A DNA stretch of 64,000 nt, taken from NCBI GenBank assembly GCA_947359465.1, contig OX375876.1, positions 85,644,359 through 85,708,358 of the forward strand, written 5' to 3'. The notes under the pieces were generated by a model. The model had not been told where the DNA came from. It saw only the letters and a program-made list of their open reading frames with translations, and searched no databases. The stretch's first letter is position 1. The number at the start of each line of letters is the position of its first letter. Source of the stretch: Metellina segmentata (Eukaryota > Arthropoda > Arachnida > Araneae > Tetragnathidae). The position numbers and the translations under genes were made by a program. Below are positions 41,263 to 54,021 of this stretch, one piece after another.

Positions 41263-42108
41263 TAACCCTCCCGGTGGTATCTAGTCATTAAAAGAAAACT
41301 ACCTAATCTTAATTCTCTTCATCCATAAACGGCAATATTTTCATCATATGGAATTCAATCTGAATTTTTGATGACAAGATATCTTGTCATTACTGTGACG
41401 CTGCTATTGTCACAGTTTGAATCGTTAAATCTCAAACATAACTCTTTACCAAGCACATTCACCCTTTGAGTACGTGACTGCCCTGAGAAAAGGCAAGTAT
41501 AGCGCCCATAGATTAGATTAACCTTTTAATTGTTTATTCCGGCTTGTACATGTGGTCATTAGGTGTTACCTTTTGACCTTCGAAAGGCTCTATCAGAGCG
41601 TGACTGTTAATTAAGCATCATAATACCTCAAAATCAGATTAGGGATCACATATTGGTATTTTCTAGAACTTTAAAAACACTCTTTAGGGCCTTATAAAAA
41701 CACGGGGCGTTAGGAGCAAAGTGAGCAGATTTTGGAATAAAAGAAGCTATCATCTCTCAGCTACCGCTACAGCAGGAAGGTCCTACTATGGGTAAGCTGC
41801 CTTTGCCATATACTACCTTGATCTCCGTATTTGTACTGTTAACGTTATGTACTACCACTATAGATATCTTAAAATAAAGCAATGTTATGAACAATAAAGT
41901 GTATCTACTTCCCCTCAAATAATATGACTAATCAAATTGAGAGAATGTATCATTAATCCATTAGACCATGATATCTTTAAAGAATAGAGAGCGCTAAAAC
42001 TGTGACATTACCAAAAATCATTATCAAAATTTAAAAAATATCGTCATTAGAAACAATTAGACAATCTTGATAGACGAGATATCTTGGCGAAATAACTTGG
42101 AGTGTTAA
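41263..42108. mobile_element. TTAA-flanked element with GACAAGATATCTTGTC palindromes
   Basis: Starts TTAACCCTCCCGGTGGTATC and ends AACTTGGAGTGTTAA, imperfectly inverted. Contains GACAAGATATCTTGTC (about 41378-41393) and GACGAGATATCTTGG (about 42073), words shared with 10306-10516. A (GA)n microsatellite follows at 42112-42158. Confidence 0.4.
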
Positions 42109-42110
42109 AA

Positions 42111-42144
<34 letters not shown>

Positions 42145-43839
42145 TGAGAAAGAGAGAGTATCTGGTTTATATTTTTATAAATAACATATTGATGATTGTT
42201 TTTTGGTTTGTAGATCTGCGGTCATATTTTATTTGCTCCAGAAGGGACTAGTTAGACCTTTAAAGTTGATATTGACGAAACAATATTTGTACTTAATTTG
42301 ACTTACTCCTATTGCACTACCCTCCGTTAGTTGCACTGGTCTTGACAGGTGTAGTGTGAGCTTTTTCAGTTACGCAATGAAACGAATAAAAAAAGCTTAC
42401 AAATATACTACCTATAAATTTAAATAATACATTTTTGAAGTTTTTTTTAGTATGTCCTAAAAAAATACCTCCTACTTTTTAAAATCAATAATTTATGCCT
42501 ATGTAACTCGGAAAAAAAACGTCTTGTACCCCAAAGATGTGCCGGGATCTCATTATTTACAAAAAGATTCACGACCTATGGAGGGTAAAACACACATTTC
42601 AGCATACTATGTGGATAAGTACAATACTAAAGAAAATGCAAGTAACATACACTTTTCAAGACCTATAGAGATAAAAACACAAGATGGTAGTTTTGTATTT
42701 TGATTATACAGACCTAAAAAAAGAGTGTTAGTGAAATACAAAATAGATAAATGTAAAAATCCGTGCATTTAAGATATCTTAAGTAGTTATTAATAAATAA
42801 AGAGCTGTTGGTCGCACATCAAGAAACTGTTTAAATAGGTTTCCAAAACGTCAAGTTAGTAAAATATTTTATATTTGTCTCAAGGGGACTACTTAGTGCT
42901 GTGTTCCTTAAACTGACTCATAAAAGTCCCAAACCTCCTAATTATAGCTCAACAAATACAAAATTCATTCAAGCATCGTAAGATATGGGGCAATTGAGAG
43001 AGTATTTTAGTTTGAAACTTAATTGGAAAGAAAGTTCTTTAGAAGCACAATGAATTGTACATTCTGTTCAAATACATCCCTTGAGGTTTGAGACAGTATA
43101 TTTTTAAAAATAAAAGATTTTACGACAGTAAGTTGCTCAATTTAATATCTATCGTATGGCCACAATTCACTTCGTATAATTTTGTTTGTTTATGATCTTA
43201 GACGTTTGTAAAAAATTGTATGAGGCGCAGGCGCATTGAAACATTATCCGAGGTTTTATAAGTAATTTTTGGAGTTATGAAAAAAAAAAAAAACCTATAC
43301 GTACATATTTTGAAATAAACTGTATCTCTTCATGACTCTAAACCGTAACATTAATCGTAGGCGAATGTTTTGAGTTCATCGGGCCGATGACAACTCGGCG
43401 TCTTACGAAGTATTTTAAATTTTTACTTGTTTTTTCTCATTATCTTTTCGAGTTACCATTTTTAAGTTATTTGTCTGTTAATTTTACAATCACCATTTTA
43501 ATTTTAAATCTATTAATCTTTTTAAATTGTTATACTTTCTTTTTCAAGTCGCAATAGTTAATTTCGTTTTTCCGAGATCTTTCACAGCAAGTAGGTTACT
43601 TTACAAAAAATTTGCTGCATACGAAGGAAACACTACCTATCTTGTTCTGTGTCAGGCCCGCCAACACTTTTATCTGTCCCCTAAGTTCTCAAAAAAATTA
43701 AAGATCCGTTTTCTATTTCATTTGTTGTTATTGTTTTCACATTACATTGTCTAGCGGATTTAGCGCCACACACATGAAGAGTTCTTTTCGTTAAATTTAG
43801 TTTTAATTTCATTTAAGAGTCTTTCTCATTAGTATTCTT
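42109..43839. other. Microsatellite, then no gene recognised
   Basis: (GA)n at 42112-42158 and AT-rich sequence. An open frame at 43527-43754 is without features. Confidence 0.5.
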
Positions 43840-44960
43840 TTAGTGGTTTAAATAAACGATCCAATTTACAGAGCAATATAACACAAAAAACGCCGAAAAT
43901 CAATATTTTGCGCAGCGATGAGAGCCTGTACACGTCGTGGCATCGAATCCTATAGATTCTGAATGTCATGCTGAGAATGACATTCCAGATGGCCTCTATC
44001 TGATTCAAAGTTCAGCCGTACTCTCTGCTCGACGAGCTGTACAAGCGAGTCGCCGACCAGTGCTTAATGGTGCTTAATCCTAGACATGCTTAATGGGCGA
44101 AATATCTGGGGAACGTGCAGGCCATGGAAGGTGCGGAGCCTGTCGTGCACTGAAGAAGTTTTGTACATTCCGTACAACATGTGGACGGGCATTGTCTTGC
44201 TGAAATACAGCTCCGGGAATGAGTTGTAGGAGGATGGGTAGGACCTCGGGCTCCACGACGTTTCTGATGCAGCTTCAGGGTCCTCACAATTCGGAGTAGG
44301 CGGGATATCGCCCATGATATTCAATAGCATCTCAGGCCATAACGCTAGACGTTCGTCCAGTGTGGCGATGAATTAGACATTCCCGGAGAAGGCGTTCACC
44401 TTTGTAATTCCATAGTTATAGTCCAGATTGTAGTGGGACTCATCTGAGAAGTGGACTTGTTGCCTATCGGCACGCTATTGGCTGTGTTGGGGAACCCATT
44501 GTAACCGGAAACATAGATGGTTCAGCGCCTAGGAATCCTTGCACATAGCCCATAGCGCAGCAGACAATACCACACCTGTACACGTGCTCCGTGCAATCAA
44601 TGATGAGCCAACGCAAGAGAAGACGTTGTACGGTTCGTTACCGACATGCGGATGAGGTGTCTGTCTTCCCGTTTAAACGTTATATTGTGTGACGCACTGC
44701 CGAGGTTTCGACTTGTCCGGTTCTCCACAATTTCTTCCACACACGCATCGCTGTTGTGGCATTTCACCTCGTGGGAGTGGCGATTTTACGATACAAAAGT
44801 CCACCCTCTCGGAGATAGATCACGTGACCCCGTTCGAACTCCATTAGTTGCTCGTATGGCACTCTGTGTGTTTGGCGAGGCATATTGACTTCTAATCAAT
44901 TATTTACAGCAGTGAAACGACGATATACACATTTACAGTGCTTTTTATACACGTCTCACT
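43840..44960 (-). pseudogene. Tc1-like element and transposase, copy 1 of a pair
   Basis: Minus strand: ATG at 44883 with MPRQTHRVPYEQL.EFERG, then broken frames through the HTH and core to the C-terminal part near 43900. It shares long stretches with 49045-50130 (for example AGCGATGAGAG.CTGTACACGTCGT and AGTGGTTTAAATAAACGATC at the left end). Numerous stops. No clear TIR seen. Confidence 0.75.
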
Positions 44961-45129
44961 TGGAAGTTTAGAGAGTGTTACTCGGCCCGTGATTGCTTTG
45001 TAATTCTAATCATTTTCATATCTTAACCTGTCCTGCATTTCCTGCCACACCTGCTTCGTTTAAAAGTTTCGTTTAATTTGCAGGATTCCTTTATATTGTT
45101 GCAATTTTCACAAACAGTAGTTCTTATAA

Positions 45130-46160
45130 CTAGCAGAATTACCCGGCGTTATTTGGGTTGAATAGTTCCACTAATTTCCACTTCAGTTAATAAATTGCAA
45201 TTCCTATCCATCACATGCAACAACAACCACATTCTAATCAAGTTACACAATTCCACAATTGTAAATAAATGTCGTATTTACATTTTTGTAGAATTAAAAT
45301 TCTTAGTAAGAAAGAAAAATGTGTAGAGTGTGCCAATGTTACCCAGAATGCTTTGAGTATACATATAAATAGTTCAGGGTATACATATAAATAGTTCAGG
45401 GTATACATATAAATCCCTTGTATGTCATTTAAAAACAAAAGTGTTTTCCAGAACTATCATACAATGATTAAAAATGTTTTTCAAAGTAATAAAACATTAC
45501 TTACCTTAATTACAATTATTGAACGAAAAACATCAAATTGAAAATCCAGAAATACATCTACAACAGATTAAAAAAGTCTTAGAACGAAAAGTAATGAATA
45601 TGTTTTTTTCATTACAAACAAAATAGATTCTTGGAATATAACAGACACAAATTTAAGAAATCAAAGTGGATAGTGGCTATATAAAGCGCATGATATTGAA
45701 TAAAAAAATACTAAGGTTGCCATATTACCTACCAGTTGAATATATAAGGCCTTGTTCTGTATATTTTATTTATAATGTTTCATTCCCTTTATCATCTGTC
45801 TCAAATATTCAGAACTTTTTACATATATGAAAGAAAAAGATAACGCGCAAAATAAATAAAGTACTAGAATTTAAATTTCGTAATTGTAAATTTTGGAAAA
45901 AAAAGCGATTTTTCAGCAGCATTGGTAAAACAATCCAAGTAATTGAAATGTTTAATTTCTCCCAAACTACCAAATTATGGTTGATTTAAGTATGGTTACT
46001 CAGATGTTTTGTAATGAAACACACTTTCCAAAATATGCAAGCAAAGAAACTTCAAATAATGTATTCACAAAACTATTATATGATGTATGAAATATAGAAC
46101 ACTGCATTAAAATATATTGAATAAACTTTATGTGATACTTGTACAAACAAAATTTAAATT
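45130..46160 (-). mobile_element. Helitron, copy C (5'-truncated)
   Basis: CTAG at 45130-45133, preceded by A, then GAATTACCCGGCGTTATTTGGG (hairpin). The interior matches copy A, e.g. CCAAACTACCAAATTATGGTT at about 45962 and TATATGATGTATGAAA at about 46078. The 5' GTCTG-rich start is lacking. It contains a 23-bp minisatellite (TATACATATAAATAGTTCAG) at about 45357-45416. Confidence 0.7.
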
Positions 46161-46184
46161 CCTCTCGGATTTACGTCACGGTTT

Positions 46185-46617
46185 TCTTGATGGGCGAATT
46201 GGGCAAAAGTGCGACAGCAATCGATGAAATGTTGAAGCAAGCGTACGGTGAGGAAGCATTATCCCGTTCACGCACTCTTGACTGGTTTAAACGTTAAACG
46301 TGGTATGGGCGCGAAGGTATCGAAGATGACGCGCACAATGGACAGTGACACACAGTTTTTGGCCAGACATATGGCGGTGGAGATAAATCCTCCTCCAATA
46401 CTATCCAGATTTAGCACCCGCAGACTTTTTCTTGTTTCATAAACTGAAAAATTTGATGAAGGGAACAAGATTTAAGGATGTCGAAGACATCAAGAAAATC
46501 GCGACTTCAAAATTGAAGAATATTCCAAAAGAGGACTTTGAAAGTTGTTTCCGAAACTTATGCAGCCGAGCACAGAAGTGCATTACGGCAGATGGAAGAT
46601 ACTTCGAAACATATTAA
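46185..46617 (+). pseudogene. mariner transposase, internally deleted
   Basis: N-terminal HTH remnant LGKSATAIDEMLKQAYGEEA then SRTLDWFKR, followed after a deletion of the catalytic core by PDLAPADFFLFHKLKNLMKG (about 46405-46460) and FKDVEDIKKIATSKLKNIPK to the C-terminus DGRYFETY. 'YSPDLAPADFFLFPKLK' is the mariner signature; its D belongs to DD34D. The first two catalytic Asp regions are missing. Confidence 0.8.
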
Positions 46618-46719
46618 ATGGGTATGTAATGCACACAATATTTTCCGGAGTTGTTAGATCGGTCCTGGAAATTAATAACCGCACCATGTAGTCATGCACA
46701 CAAGGTAATTGGTAATTTT

Positions 46720-46885
46720 TAATTAACGTCGTACTAGAGCAACACAACGGGCCATTGACGACGGTCCGGGATCAATCCCCTAAGGGATAGAACCGAGGAC
46801 AATTTTGAACCACGGTCAGATGACGAGGTAACATATGAGTTGGCACCCGATGTCCAAACTTTTACACCAACCCAACGTTGCACAC
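46720..46885 (-). repeat. tRNA-derived SINE, copy 3 (body only)
   Basis: Same tail and body order as 3354-3660: AATTAACGTCGTACTA, ATTGACGACGGTCCGGGATC, GAACCACGGTCAGATGACG, ACACCAACCCAACGT. The tRNA head is missing. Confidence 0.55.
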
Positions 46886-47019
46886 TAGGAAAGTCTCACC
46901 AAACCAGGACGGAAAAATAAGATTTTAATTCCACTACCAAAGCTCTTGTATGATACATATCACTTTTACAATAGTTTATTGCAGTTTTGATGACGCTTGA
47001 TGTTTAATTTAATTGACCA

Positions 47020-47175
47020 ACTGGCATATACCTATTTGGAATTCATTCTTTGTCATTTTTATTGCGACGTGCTGAAATCTTATTCCAAAAACGAACCAAG
47101 TGAAGTCAAGTTTCGTTGTTTTGCAGAAACATTACCGTTATCTACATATAGCTTGACAGACCAAACCTCTCATAA
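47020..47175 (+). repeat. Dispersed repeat, copy 8
   Basis: GGAATTCATTCTTTGTCATT, CGACGTGCTGAAATCTTATT, AACGAACCAAGTGAAGTCAAG and TTGCAGAAACA, in the order of copy 6. Confidence 0.5.
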
Positions 47176-48245
47176 GTGCAAAATTTTACTATGTAAAGTT
47201 TTCTATTTTTAAAATGATTTTGTTTGCTCTTTACTCCTACACTTGTATCCTACTTTGGGATTTACTTATATATCTGATGCTTTATTTTCGAAACGTTATC
47301 GATTTATTTTCAGGCACGCCAAAAGGATAACATGCAGTTCTTAGCGCTGAAATGCATAGTAAAGATTTGATGCGAATATCTCCAGAATGACTTCCAATTG
47401 TGTGGCACTCCAATCGAAAAAAGGACAGTATTTTTTCGGATTGTTTTTTTACAAAAATACACGTGGTATGATTGTTATTGTGGGGTCGATTCTGATCACC
47501 CTGTATAAGAAATCTGTTTTAAGGTACAAGCCCCCTATTTTAAGGAACAAATCCCTCCTGTTTTAAAGAACAAAATTTATGATTTAAAAAGCTTTTTCGC
47601 AATGCTTTTAAATATTTGTAAGCGACTCAGTAAATACATCATTTAAACAAAAGATTAGTTACGAAAATAATAAAATATTCATGTCTTAGTTTTAACATTT
47701 AAAAATAGGAATTCGTAACACAAAATGGATAGTATATTTCTGAGGATTTGCGCAACATATTTTGATAGCGTATTTATGCAGTGAAAATGACTCTAAAGAA
47801 TTCTCATGACTTTTACTGAATAGATATTTATTTACTACTTACTCGTCCAGTGGAAAGACGAGATAAATTTGAGTTCCCTAGAAATCGAAATCTATCGGGA
47901 ATACATTTTTTTAGAAAAGTCTGCCTAAAAGTAAGTCTTTCCGTATAAATAATGTATATATGTAGATTCCCGCAGGGAACGATTCAGTTTTCCGCTTCAC
48001 GAGTTGGGATTTCCAAAAATATTCATGCTTAAAAGTTATGAATAGACATGAGATTTATGTGTACCATAAGTTTCTTTTTAAATATGCATACAAATACCAC
48101 AAAATAGTTTGGGTAAGACTTGCAGTGTAAAAATAGATGAACACCCTAACCATGAGTCATAACTTAAAGTAGGTTTAAACTACGTATAAAAGTATAAAAA
48201 TTGTTGAACCATTATAAACTGTAAAAGTGTATATACACTTTCCTT
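47176..48245. other. No gene recognised
   Basis: AT-rich spacer; nothing supported on either strand. Confidence 0.5.
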
Positions 48246-48796
48246 CAATAATGGACCGGACCGCCAGCGGATTTGCATAAATTCCGACTACTTGTTTGGG
48301 GGTGTTTTTCGCGCTATGGCCTGGGACCTTTGCATGTTGTTCCTGGTCAATTGAACGCCGACGCCTACATGAACATTTTGGACAATCAGGTTCTTCCTAC
48401 GCTCTGGCAATTTTATGGAATGGACGAATGTTACTTCCAGGACGATAACGCTCCATGTCGTGTTGCAGCCTCTGTCAAGCAGTGGTAACAAGATATGGAT
48501 GTGAAACGTTTTCCCTGGCTTGCTCAGAGTCCCGTCCTAAACCCCTTAGAACATTCGTGCGACGCTTTAGAGCGACGCTTACGGACCAAGGAACCACGTC
48601 CGAAATCTACAGCTGAGCCGGCGACATTCTTGCAGCCGGAATGGATACAAATACCCATAGCTGTGTATCAAAATCTTGTTGAAAGTATACTCAGAAGGGT
48701 TGCTAATGTAATTGCAGCTCGCGTGGGACCATATCCCTATTAAAGCATGTATTATTTCCCTTATACTATCACATCTTGCTATCCGGTCCATCATTG
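48246..48796 (+). mobile_element. Tc1-like element, 5'-deleted
   Basis: Short TIR CAATAATGGACCGGA / TCCGGTCCATCATTG; TA follows the right end. The interior encodes only the C-terminal half of a transposase: LLVWGCFSRYGLGPLHVV, then YFQDDNAPCRVA (second Asp; His replaced by Arg), a stop at 48486-48488, then AQSPVLNPLEHSCDALERRL, where the usual SPDLNPIEH motif has VL for DL and the catalytic Glu is retained (PLEH). Dead copy. Confidence 0.75.
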
Positions 48797-49044
48797 TAAG
48801 GTAGTGTATGTATGTTATTTGGAAACAATGTATTAGTGTAAATGCAAGTATCCTTTATTTTATTATTATTAGGTAAGGAATTAGGTTAAAAAGTATATGG
48901 GTGCACTACACAACACTGAATAACAGTTTAGTTTACAGAATGCGCGCTTTAGTGAAGGTGACCAAAATGCACTACTATTTGTGAAAATGGCAACACTATG
49001 AAAGAATCATCAGAAATAAACGAAATTTATTCCACGTATTACTT
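48797..49044. other. Spacer between Tc1-like copies
   Basis: Nothing recognised. Confidence 0.4.
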
Positions 49045-50130
49045 ATAGTGGTTTAAATAAACGATCAAATGTACAGTGCAATAAAACAAAAATAACGCCG
49101 AAAATCTATATCTTGCGCAGTCACCAAGCGCAGCGATGAGAGTCTGTACACGTCGTGCCATCTGATCATACAGGTTCTGAATGTCATGCTGAGGAATGGT
49201 ATTTCGGATGGCCTCTATCTGATGCCAAAGTTCAACCGTACTCTCTGTCCGACGAGCTGTACGAGCGAGTCGCCGACTGATGTAATCCCAGACATGCATA
49301 ATGGGCGACATATCCGGGGAATGTGCAGGTCATGGAAGAAGCGGAGCCTGCCATGCACTGAAGAAGGCTTGTACATTGCGAGCAACATGTAGACAGGCAT
49401 TGTTTAGCTGAAATACAGCCAAGAAAATGCGTTACAAAAAGTTGGACATCGGACTCCACAACTTCCCAGATATAGCGCACACTGTTCAGGGTCAACACAT
49501 TTTGGAGTAGCCGGATGATATCCAATAATGCCAGGTGTTCGTCCAGTATGACGCTGAATAAGATACCCCGACAAAGGCGTTAACCTCTGTAGCGTCTGAC
49601 GAGTACGCATCCATTGTTAATGTCCAGATTGTAGCGGGACTCATCTGAGAAAACGACTGGTTGCCAATCGGTACGCCACTGGCTGTGTTGGTGAACCCAT
49701 TGTAACCGGAGGCGTCGGTGGTTCAGCGTCAAGGGAATACTGCATAGAGGAATCCTTTCACGTAGCCCATGGCACACCTGTAGACATGCTCTAACTCACG
49801 AGAGGACGCTGTACGGTCCGCCACCGCCATGCGGATGAGGTATCTGTCGTCCCGTAATGACGTCACATTGCGTGGACCACTGCGGATGTTTCGTCTGGTT
49901 CTTGATGATCCATCTCTTCCACACACGCATCACTGTTGTGGCATTACGCTTTGTGCGAGTGGCGATTTCTCTGTACTCTCCGATACGAAAGTCCACCCCG
50001 TTCGAACTCCGTTAGTTGCTCAGATGGCACTCTTGCGTTTTTGGTTAGACATATTAACGTTAGTCAATCCCTTACACCAGTCAAACGACAGTACACACAT
50101 TTCAACGCACCTTTACAGTGCCCTTTATAC
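49045..50130 (-). pseudogene. Tc1-like element and transposase, copy 2 of a pair
   Basis: Minus strand from ATG 50052. Broken frames cover IATRTKRNATTVMRVWKRW (HTH), WQPVVFSDESRYNL (first Asp) and a C-terminal MSPIMHVWDYISRRLAR (the 'SPDLNPIEHVWD..GRR' block with the acidic residue lost). Collinear with 43840-44960. Confidence 0.75.
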
Positions 50131-51019
50131 ACCTGGGTTAAGGGGGTCCGGGACACATTAAATTTTTTTTTATTAATTAATTTAGAATTTTTAATTTTTT
50201 TGTACTGATTACCCATCTAACTAATAAGCGAAATCACAACACAAAATTTTTCCAAAAGTTTAAAAAAAATTTTTTAATTAAATTTTTTTTGAAAAAAAAA
50301 GAGGGGTCATTTAAATTGCTAAAACTCAAAATATTCTTGATCAATTTTCAAAATTCTTGCAGTAAATTATTCACAAATTTATAAACTTTAATTTTGATTT
50401 AGCAATTTAAAAAAAAGTAATTTAATAAAAAATAAAAAATATTTGAAATATTCAAGGTACTTTTTTTTTAAAGTAAATATTTGTTTCAAATTTGCTGAAT
50501 CAAAATTAAAGTATAATGTTTGAAAAAGATATATTCCAAATTTCAACCCTTAATCTTTATCGGTTTTCGACCTATAGCAATTTGAATACAGGAAATCTTG
50601 AAAAAATGTATCATGGAGAAAAACGCATTTAAAGTTTTAAAAACAGATGTTGTTGCCATGATAACAACTGTCAAGAGTGTTAGATTTTCAAAACAACGCA
50701 CCACAAAAATTATTATATCTCTAGTTCTAATTAAGATAGAAACATGATTTAGACGTTATTTTAAGTAGAAAAACATAGAGAATTTCTTAAAATAATGAAA
50801 AACATTTCGAAAATCTGACGATTTTTGTGTCTTGGTCTTGTTAAGAGGGTGGCTTGGAAATTTAATGGGTTTTACAAGGCCCAAATATGCGTGATCGCTT
50901 TATAGCTACAATCATATGCATTTCCTACAAGTTGCGTATAATTTGCATAAGTTTTTCATGGTGTTGCAATTTTTACAAACAATAGTGTACTTAGCGTATT
51001 TTGTGTATATGACGTCGTG
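50131..51019. other. No gene recognised
   Basis: Very AT-rich, with A/T homopolymer runs; no frame supported. Confidence 0.5.
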
Positions 51020-51230
51020 CTGGCTACATAAATGAACTATACAAATACCTCGATTTTCTATTGAAGGAAATCTTTCATCAAATTATACTGAATATCAACA
51101 TAGTTTGCCTCCGATTGGACAATAAACACTCTCCGTGTTCCATAGATTCCCTTTTTGTTTAGGATCATGTACTATAAAATTCAAAATCTAATCCATAGAC
51201 TGCCTGACATGTGCTTTTTTGGGAGAGAGA
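51020..51230 (+). repeat. Dispersed repeat carrying an empty Tc1 site
   Basis: GTGCTGGCTACATAAATGAAC, AATCTTTCATCAAATTATACTG and CCATAGATTCCCTTTTTGTT recur around a Tc1 insertion at 56850-58620. Here the TA between AAATTA and CTG is uninterrupted. Confidence 0.7.
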
Positions 51231-51951
51231 AGGAGTAGGATCCAAGTAACCAGATACATGGCCCAGATCGAGACATTATGTTAACAGTTTCGTAATCTGG
51301 AACAAATGAGGAATTTTAGACTAGCATATTATTCGATCAAAACACAATTTACTCAGTTAAATATCGCTTTCGTAAAATGAGTATGACATTCTGTAACTAA
51401 CATGTGAATACATCGAAAAGATAATATATATTACACTTGAAAAATCATATTTGAGTAACAATTGCAGTAATGTTGCACGAGGATGTCAATGAATTATGTG
51501 TCGATAAAGCTGCCTTCTCCTTCACTGGGTGATTTCTGGAACAATCATGCATTCATACAGTTGAAGGAATAATGGCCTTTAACTAATGGTCGCGATTTTT
51601 CTTCGTCACTTTACTTGACAGCTGCGGGTTGCTATCAATTAATTCCAGCCTGCTTTCGAAAGCAATACTTTGAGTTACTTCCTTTAGTTCCGCACAGATC
51701 CAGAAACTTTGACAGACGAATTTAGGTCAGCAACTTTGAAGAGATTGTAGAAAAGAGAGTTTTGTGGAATTCATCTTCCAGATGCTATGTTCCATAGAGT
51801 GCAAAATACACGGTGAGAAATAACGATGTCAGGGATTTTAGTGTACCATTACGTAGTAACGGAAAGGGATTTCATACCATATCTTTTGGTAATGGAATTG
51901 TTTAAAGTTTTCACTTTTCTTAGGTCCCCCACATTGTCAAAGATTAATACG
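51231..51951. other. No gene recognised
   Basis: Non-coding by inspection. Confidence 0.5.
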
Positions 51952-52119
51952 TTTTAGAACTTGGAAAAGGCGCTGGGCATTATGGCACAAAACATTTCAT
52001 ATTTCCTGTGCCCTATTAAGTCGCAGGCCCCTCTGCCTGTAACCAACCTTGGTATCTTACCAAGGAAATATGAAATGTTTTGTGGTATAATGCCCCGGTA
52101 TCTTTTATAAGTTCTAAAA
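51952..52119. repeat. Fold-back hairpin with 56-bp arms
   Basis: TTTTAGAACTTGGAAAAGG...CACAAAACATTTCATATTTCCT (51952-52007) is the inverted match of 52063-52119 with a few mismatches; the loop is 55 nt. It could be a small fold-back MITE or fold into a long RNA hairpin. Confidence 0.7.
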
Positions 52120-52786
52120 ATTATAAATATTTTCATTGTGTTTAAATATGTTCATGTCTCCCCAGTTCACTATAGGTGCGATGTGACAGCACCTTCCATG
52201 GTGCCCGGATAACTTAGACTGTCATGTTTCTGCCAATTAGTGCTTCAGGGGTCATATTTAATGCTTAAGGGCTGATACTATAAAAATAGTACTAAAGGTG
52301 TTGATCACGTGTGTAAGGAAAAGAGAAAATGTATCCATTCGTGCAAGGTAGGCATTGAGTACTTGGGTAGCGATAGTAAAAAGTTTACATTTAAATTCTT
52401 TTTTCAAACAATATATCGCTCACTCCTTTCAACAACGTCATATCTCAAAAATCGGTGATTTTTAGTTAAGCCTGTTTTCAGAATGCTCTAAAAGAGTAGT
52501 ATATCCCTGCAAGATCGTCATATCTTACCTCTCAATAATTAGCCGTCAGACAGCAGAAGTAATATTTATTTTTATTGAATTTTATTCTACTTTTTTGAAC
52601 TTTATAATCACTCTCCTGAAAAATCACGTTCTTTGAGACATGACGTTGTTGAAGGAGTGAAAGATTAATAAGACAGTTAATATAATTTTACTCATTATCC
52701 TTTGGTTGACAGATAAGGAAGTTTTAACAATAGAATGGTGACCCTAGCTAGCGATCGCTTCCTATGTCGATGGTGTCCAAATAAAA
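52120..52786. other. No gene recognised
   Basis: Non-coding; no repeats recognised. Confidence 0.5.
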
Positions 52787-53617
52787 GGTATAAGTACAGC
52801 TACACTCTACGTTTATGAGTGGTGGCAACGGACTTGGCGATTTTTTTTGAGGACTTCTAAAGTCGTTAAGAAAAGAATCATTTCAAAACTCATTTTCTTA
52901 AAAAAATATTTTTCTTTTTACAACGGAAAATGAAAGTTTGAAAACACATTTGAGAACATTTTAAAAGCATATTTTTAAAAAACTATCGCAAAAAGTAGTA
53001 AGCCTAAACACATTTCAAAACACATTTGAACCAGCAGAAAAACTAAGCTACGAATGTTGGGTAAGAATACCCTGAAACTTATCAATTACACTAAATACAG
53101 TAGGCTTTTTGAAAAGAAAAGATTTTTGAAAGAAAAAAAAGCAAGAAATAATACAAGCTGATGAGTCAGAAATGTTCCGGGAAAAAATTATAAACGAAAA
53201 TTCCACTAATGGCAAAAAAACAAAACTCTTCGCGAAAAATGTCATAAAAATATTAAAATTCCATAACTGTCGAAATACAAATAAATAAACCAATGATATA
53301 ACAGAAAAAAAATTTAAAAGGACCAATGCAATCAAAAGATATGTTAAAATCAAAATAACCAATGGAAGCAAAGAAAAAATTTCAAACGAATCAATGAAAT
53401 CAAACGACTTTAACGGATTTTGGAAGAACTCTCTAGAATATTCAAAATGCAAATTTGAAGTTATCGTTTGCCGAGGTTGCCATGAAAACCACAATAACCG
53501 TAAAGACAGATGGATTGCCTTAATCTACCGTAACTCGCTACTAGAAGAGCGCCAAAAAAAAATCGCCAAGGCCGTTGCCATCCTCATAAACGTAGAGTGT
53601 AGCTGTACCAAGGTATA
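52787..53617. mobile_element. DNA transposon remnant or MITE with 62-bp TIRs
   Basis: Left arm 52787-52849 (AGGTATAAGTACAGCTACAC..GTTTATGAG..GGCGATTTTTTTT) and right arm 53554-53617 are inverted copies. The interior has a 148-codon hydrophobic minus-strand frame (53048-53494) of low complexity that I do not believe in. Superfamily not assigned. Confidence 0.65.
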
Positions 53618-54021
53618 CAGGTTTCACTTTCTCTGAACTTTAGCAAGAGGCCGGAGTGTCCTTCGGATGCGAAACGAACGGATGGATCTCCTTTTCGGAT
53701 GTCTAGCCCGAAATCAATTTCCGCCTGGAAAGGGAATGCGGTCATCGGCCTGCACAATGCCTTGCGTCTGGAACTGTCGTTGGGGCAGTTCGCTTATTCC
53801 CCACGACTATCCGGTGCTATGCTCCTCCACCCTTTCGTTGGGTCAAGCAGAAGAACTCCCTTTCACCTTGATTTCCACCAATCCAGCGGAAACCTCCAAG
53901 TTTTGCTAAGGTAGTAGGTATGTCAGTAGTGACCGAGCGATGTCTAATTTAATAGACAGTGTGTGTAGTAGTGGCCAAGAACAGAAGGACACTGCATACA
54001 TATATTAGACATTAAAATCTA
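53618..54021. other. GC-richer unassigned segment
   Basis: 53660-53910 is less AT-rich than its surroundings, with two overlapping open frames (80 and 71 codons) lacking a recognisable domain. Confidence 0.4.

Noticed and set aside
44646..44888. 80-codon plus-strand frame
   Set aside because: Antisense of the Tc1-like transposase N-terminus at 43840-44960.
53048..53494. 148-codon hydrophobic minus-strand frame
   Set aside because: Low-complexity translation of A-rich sequence inside a MITE-like element.
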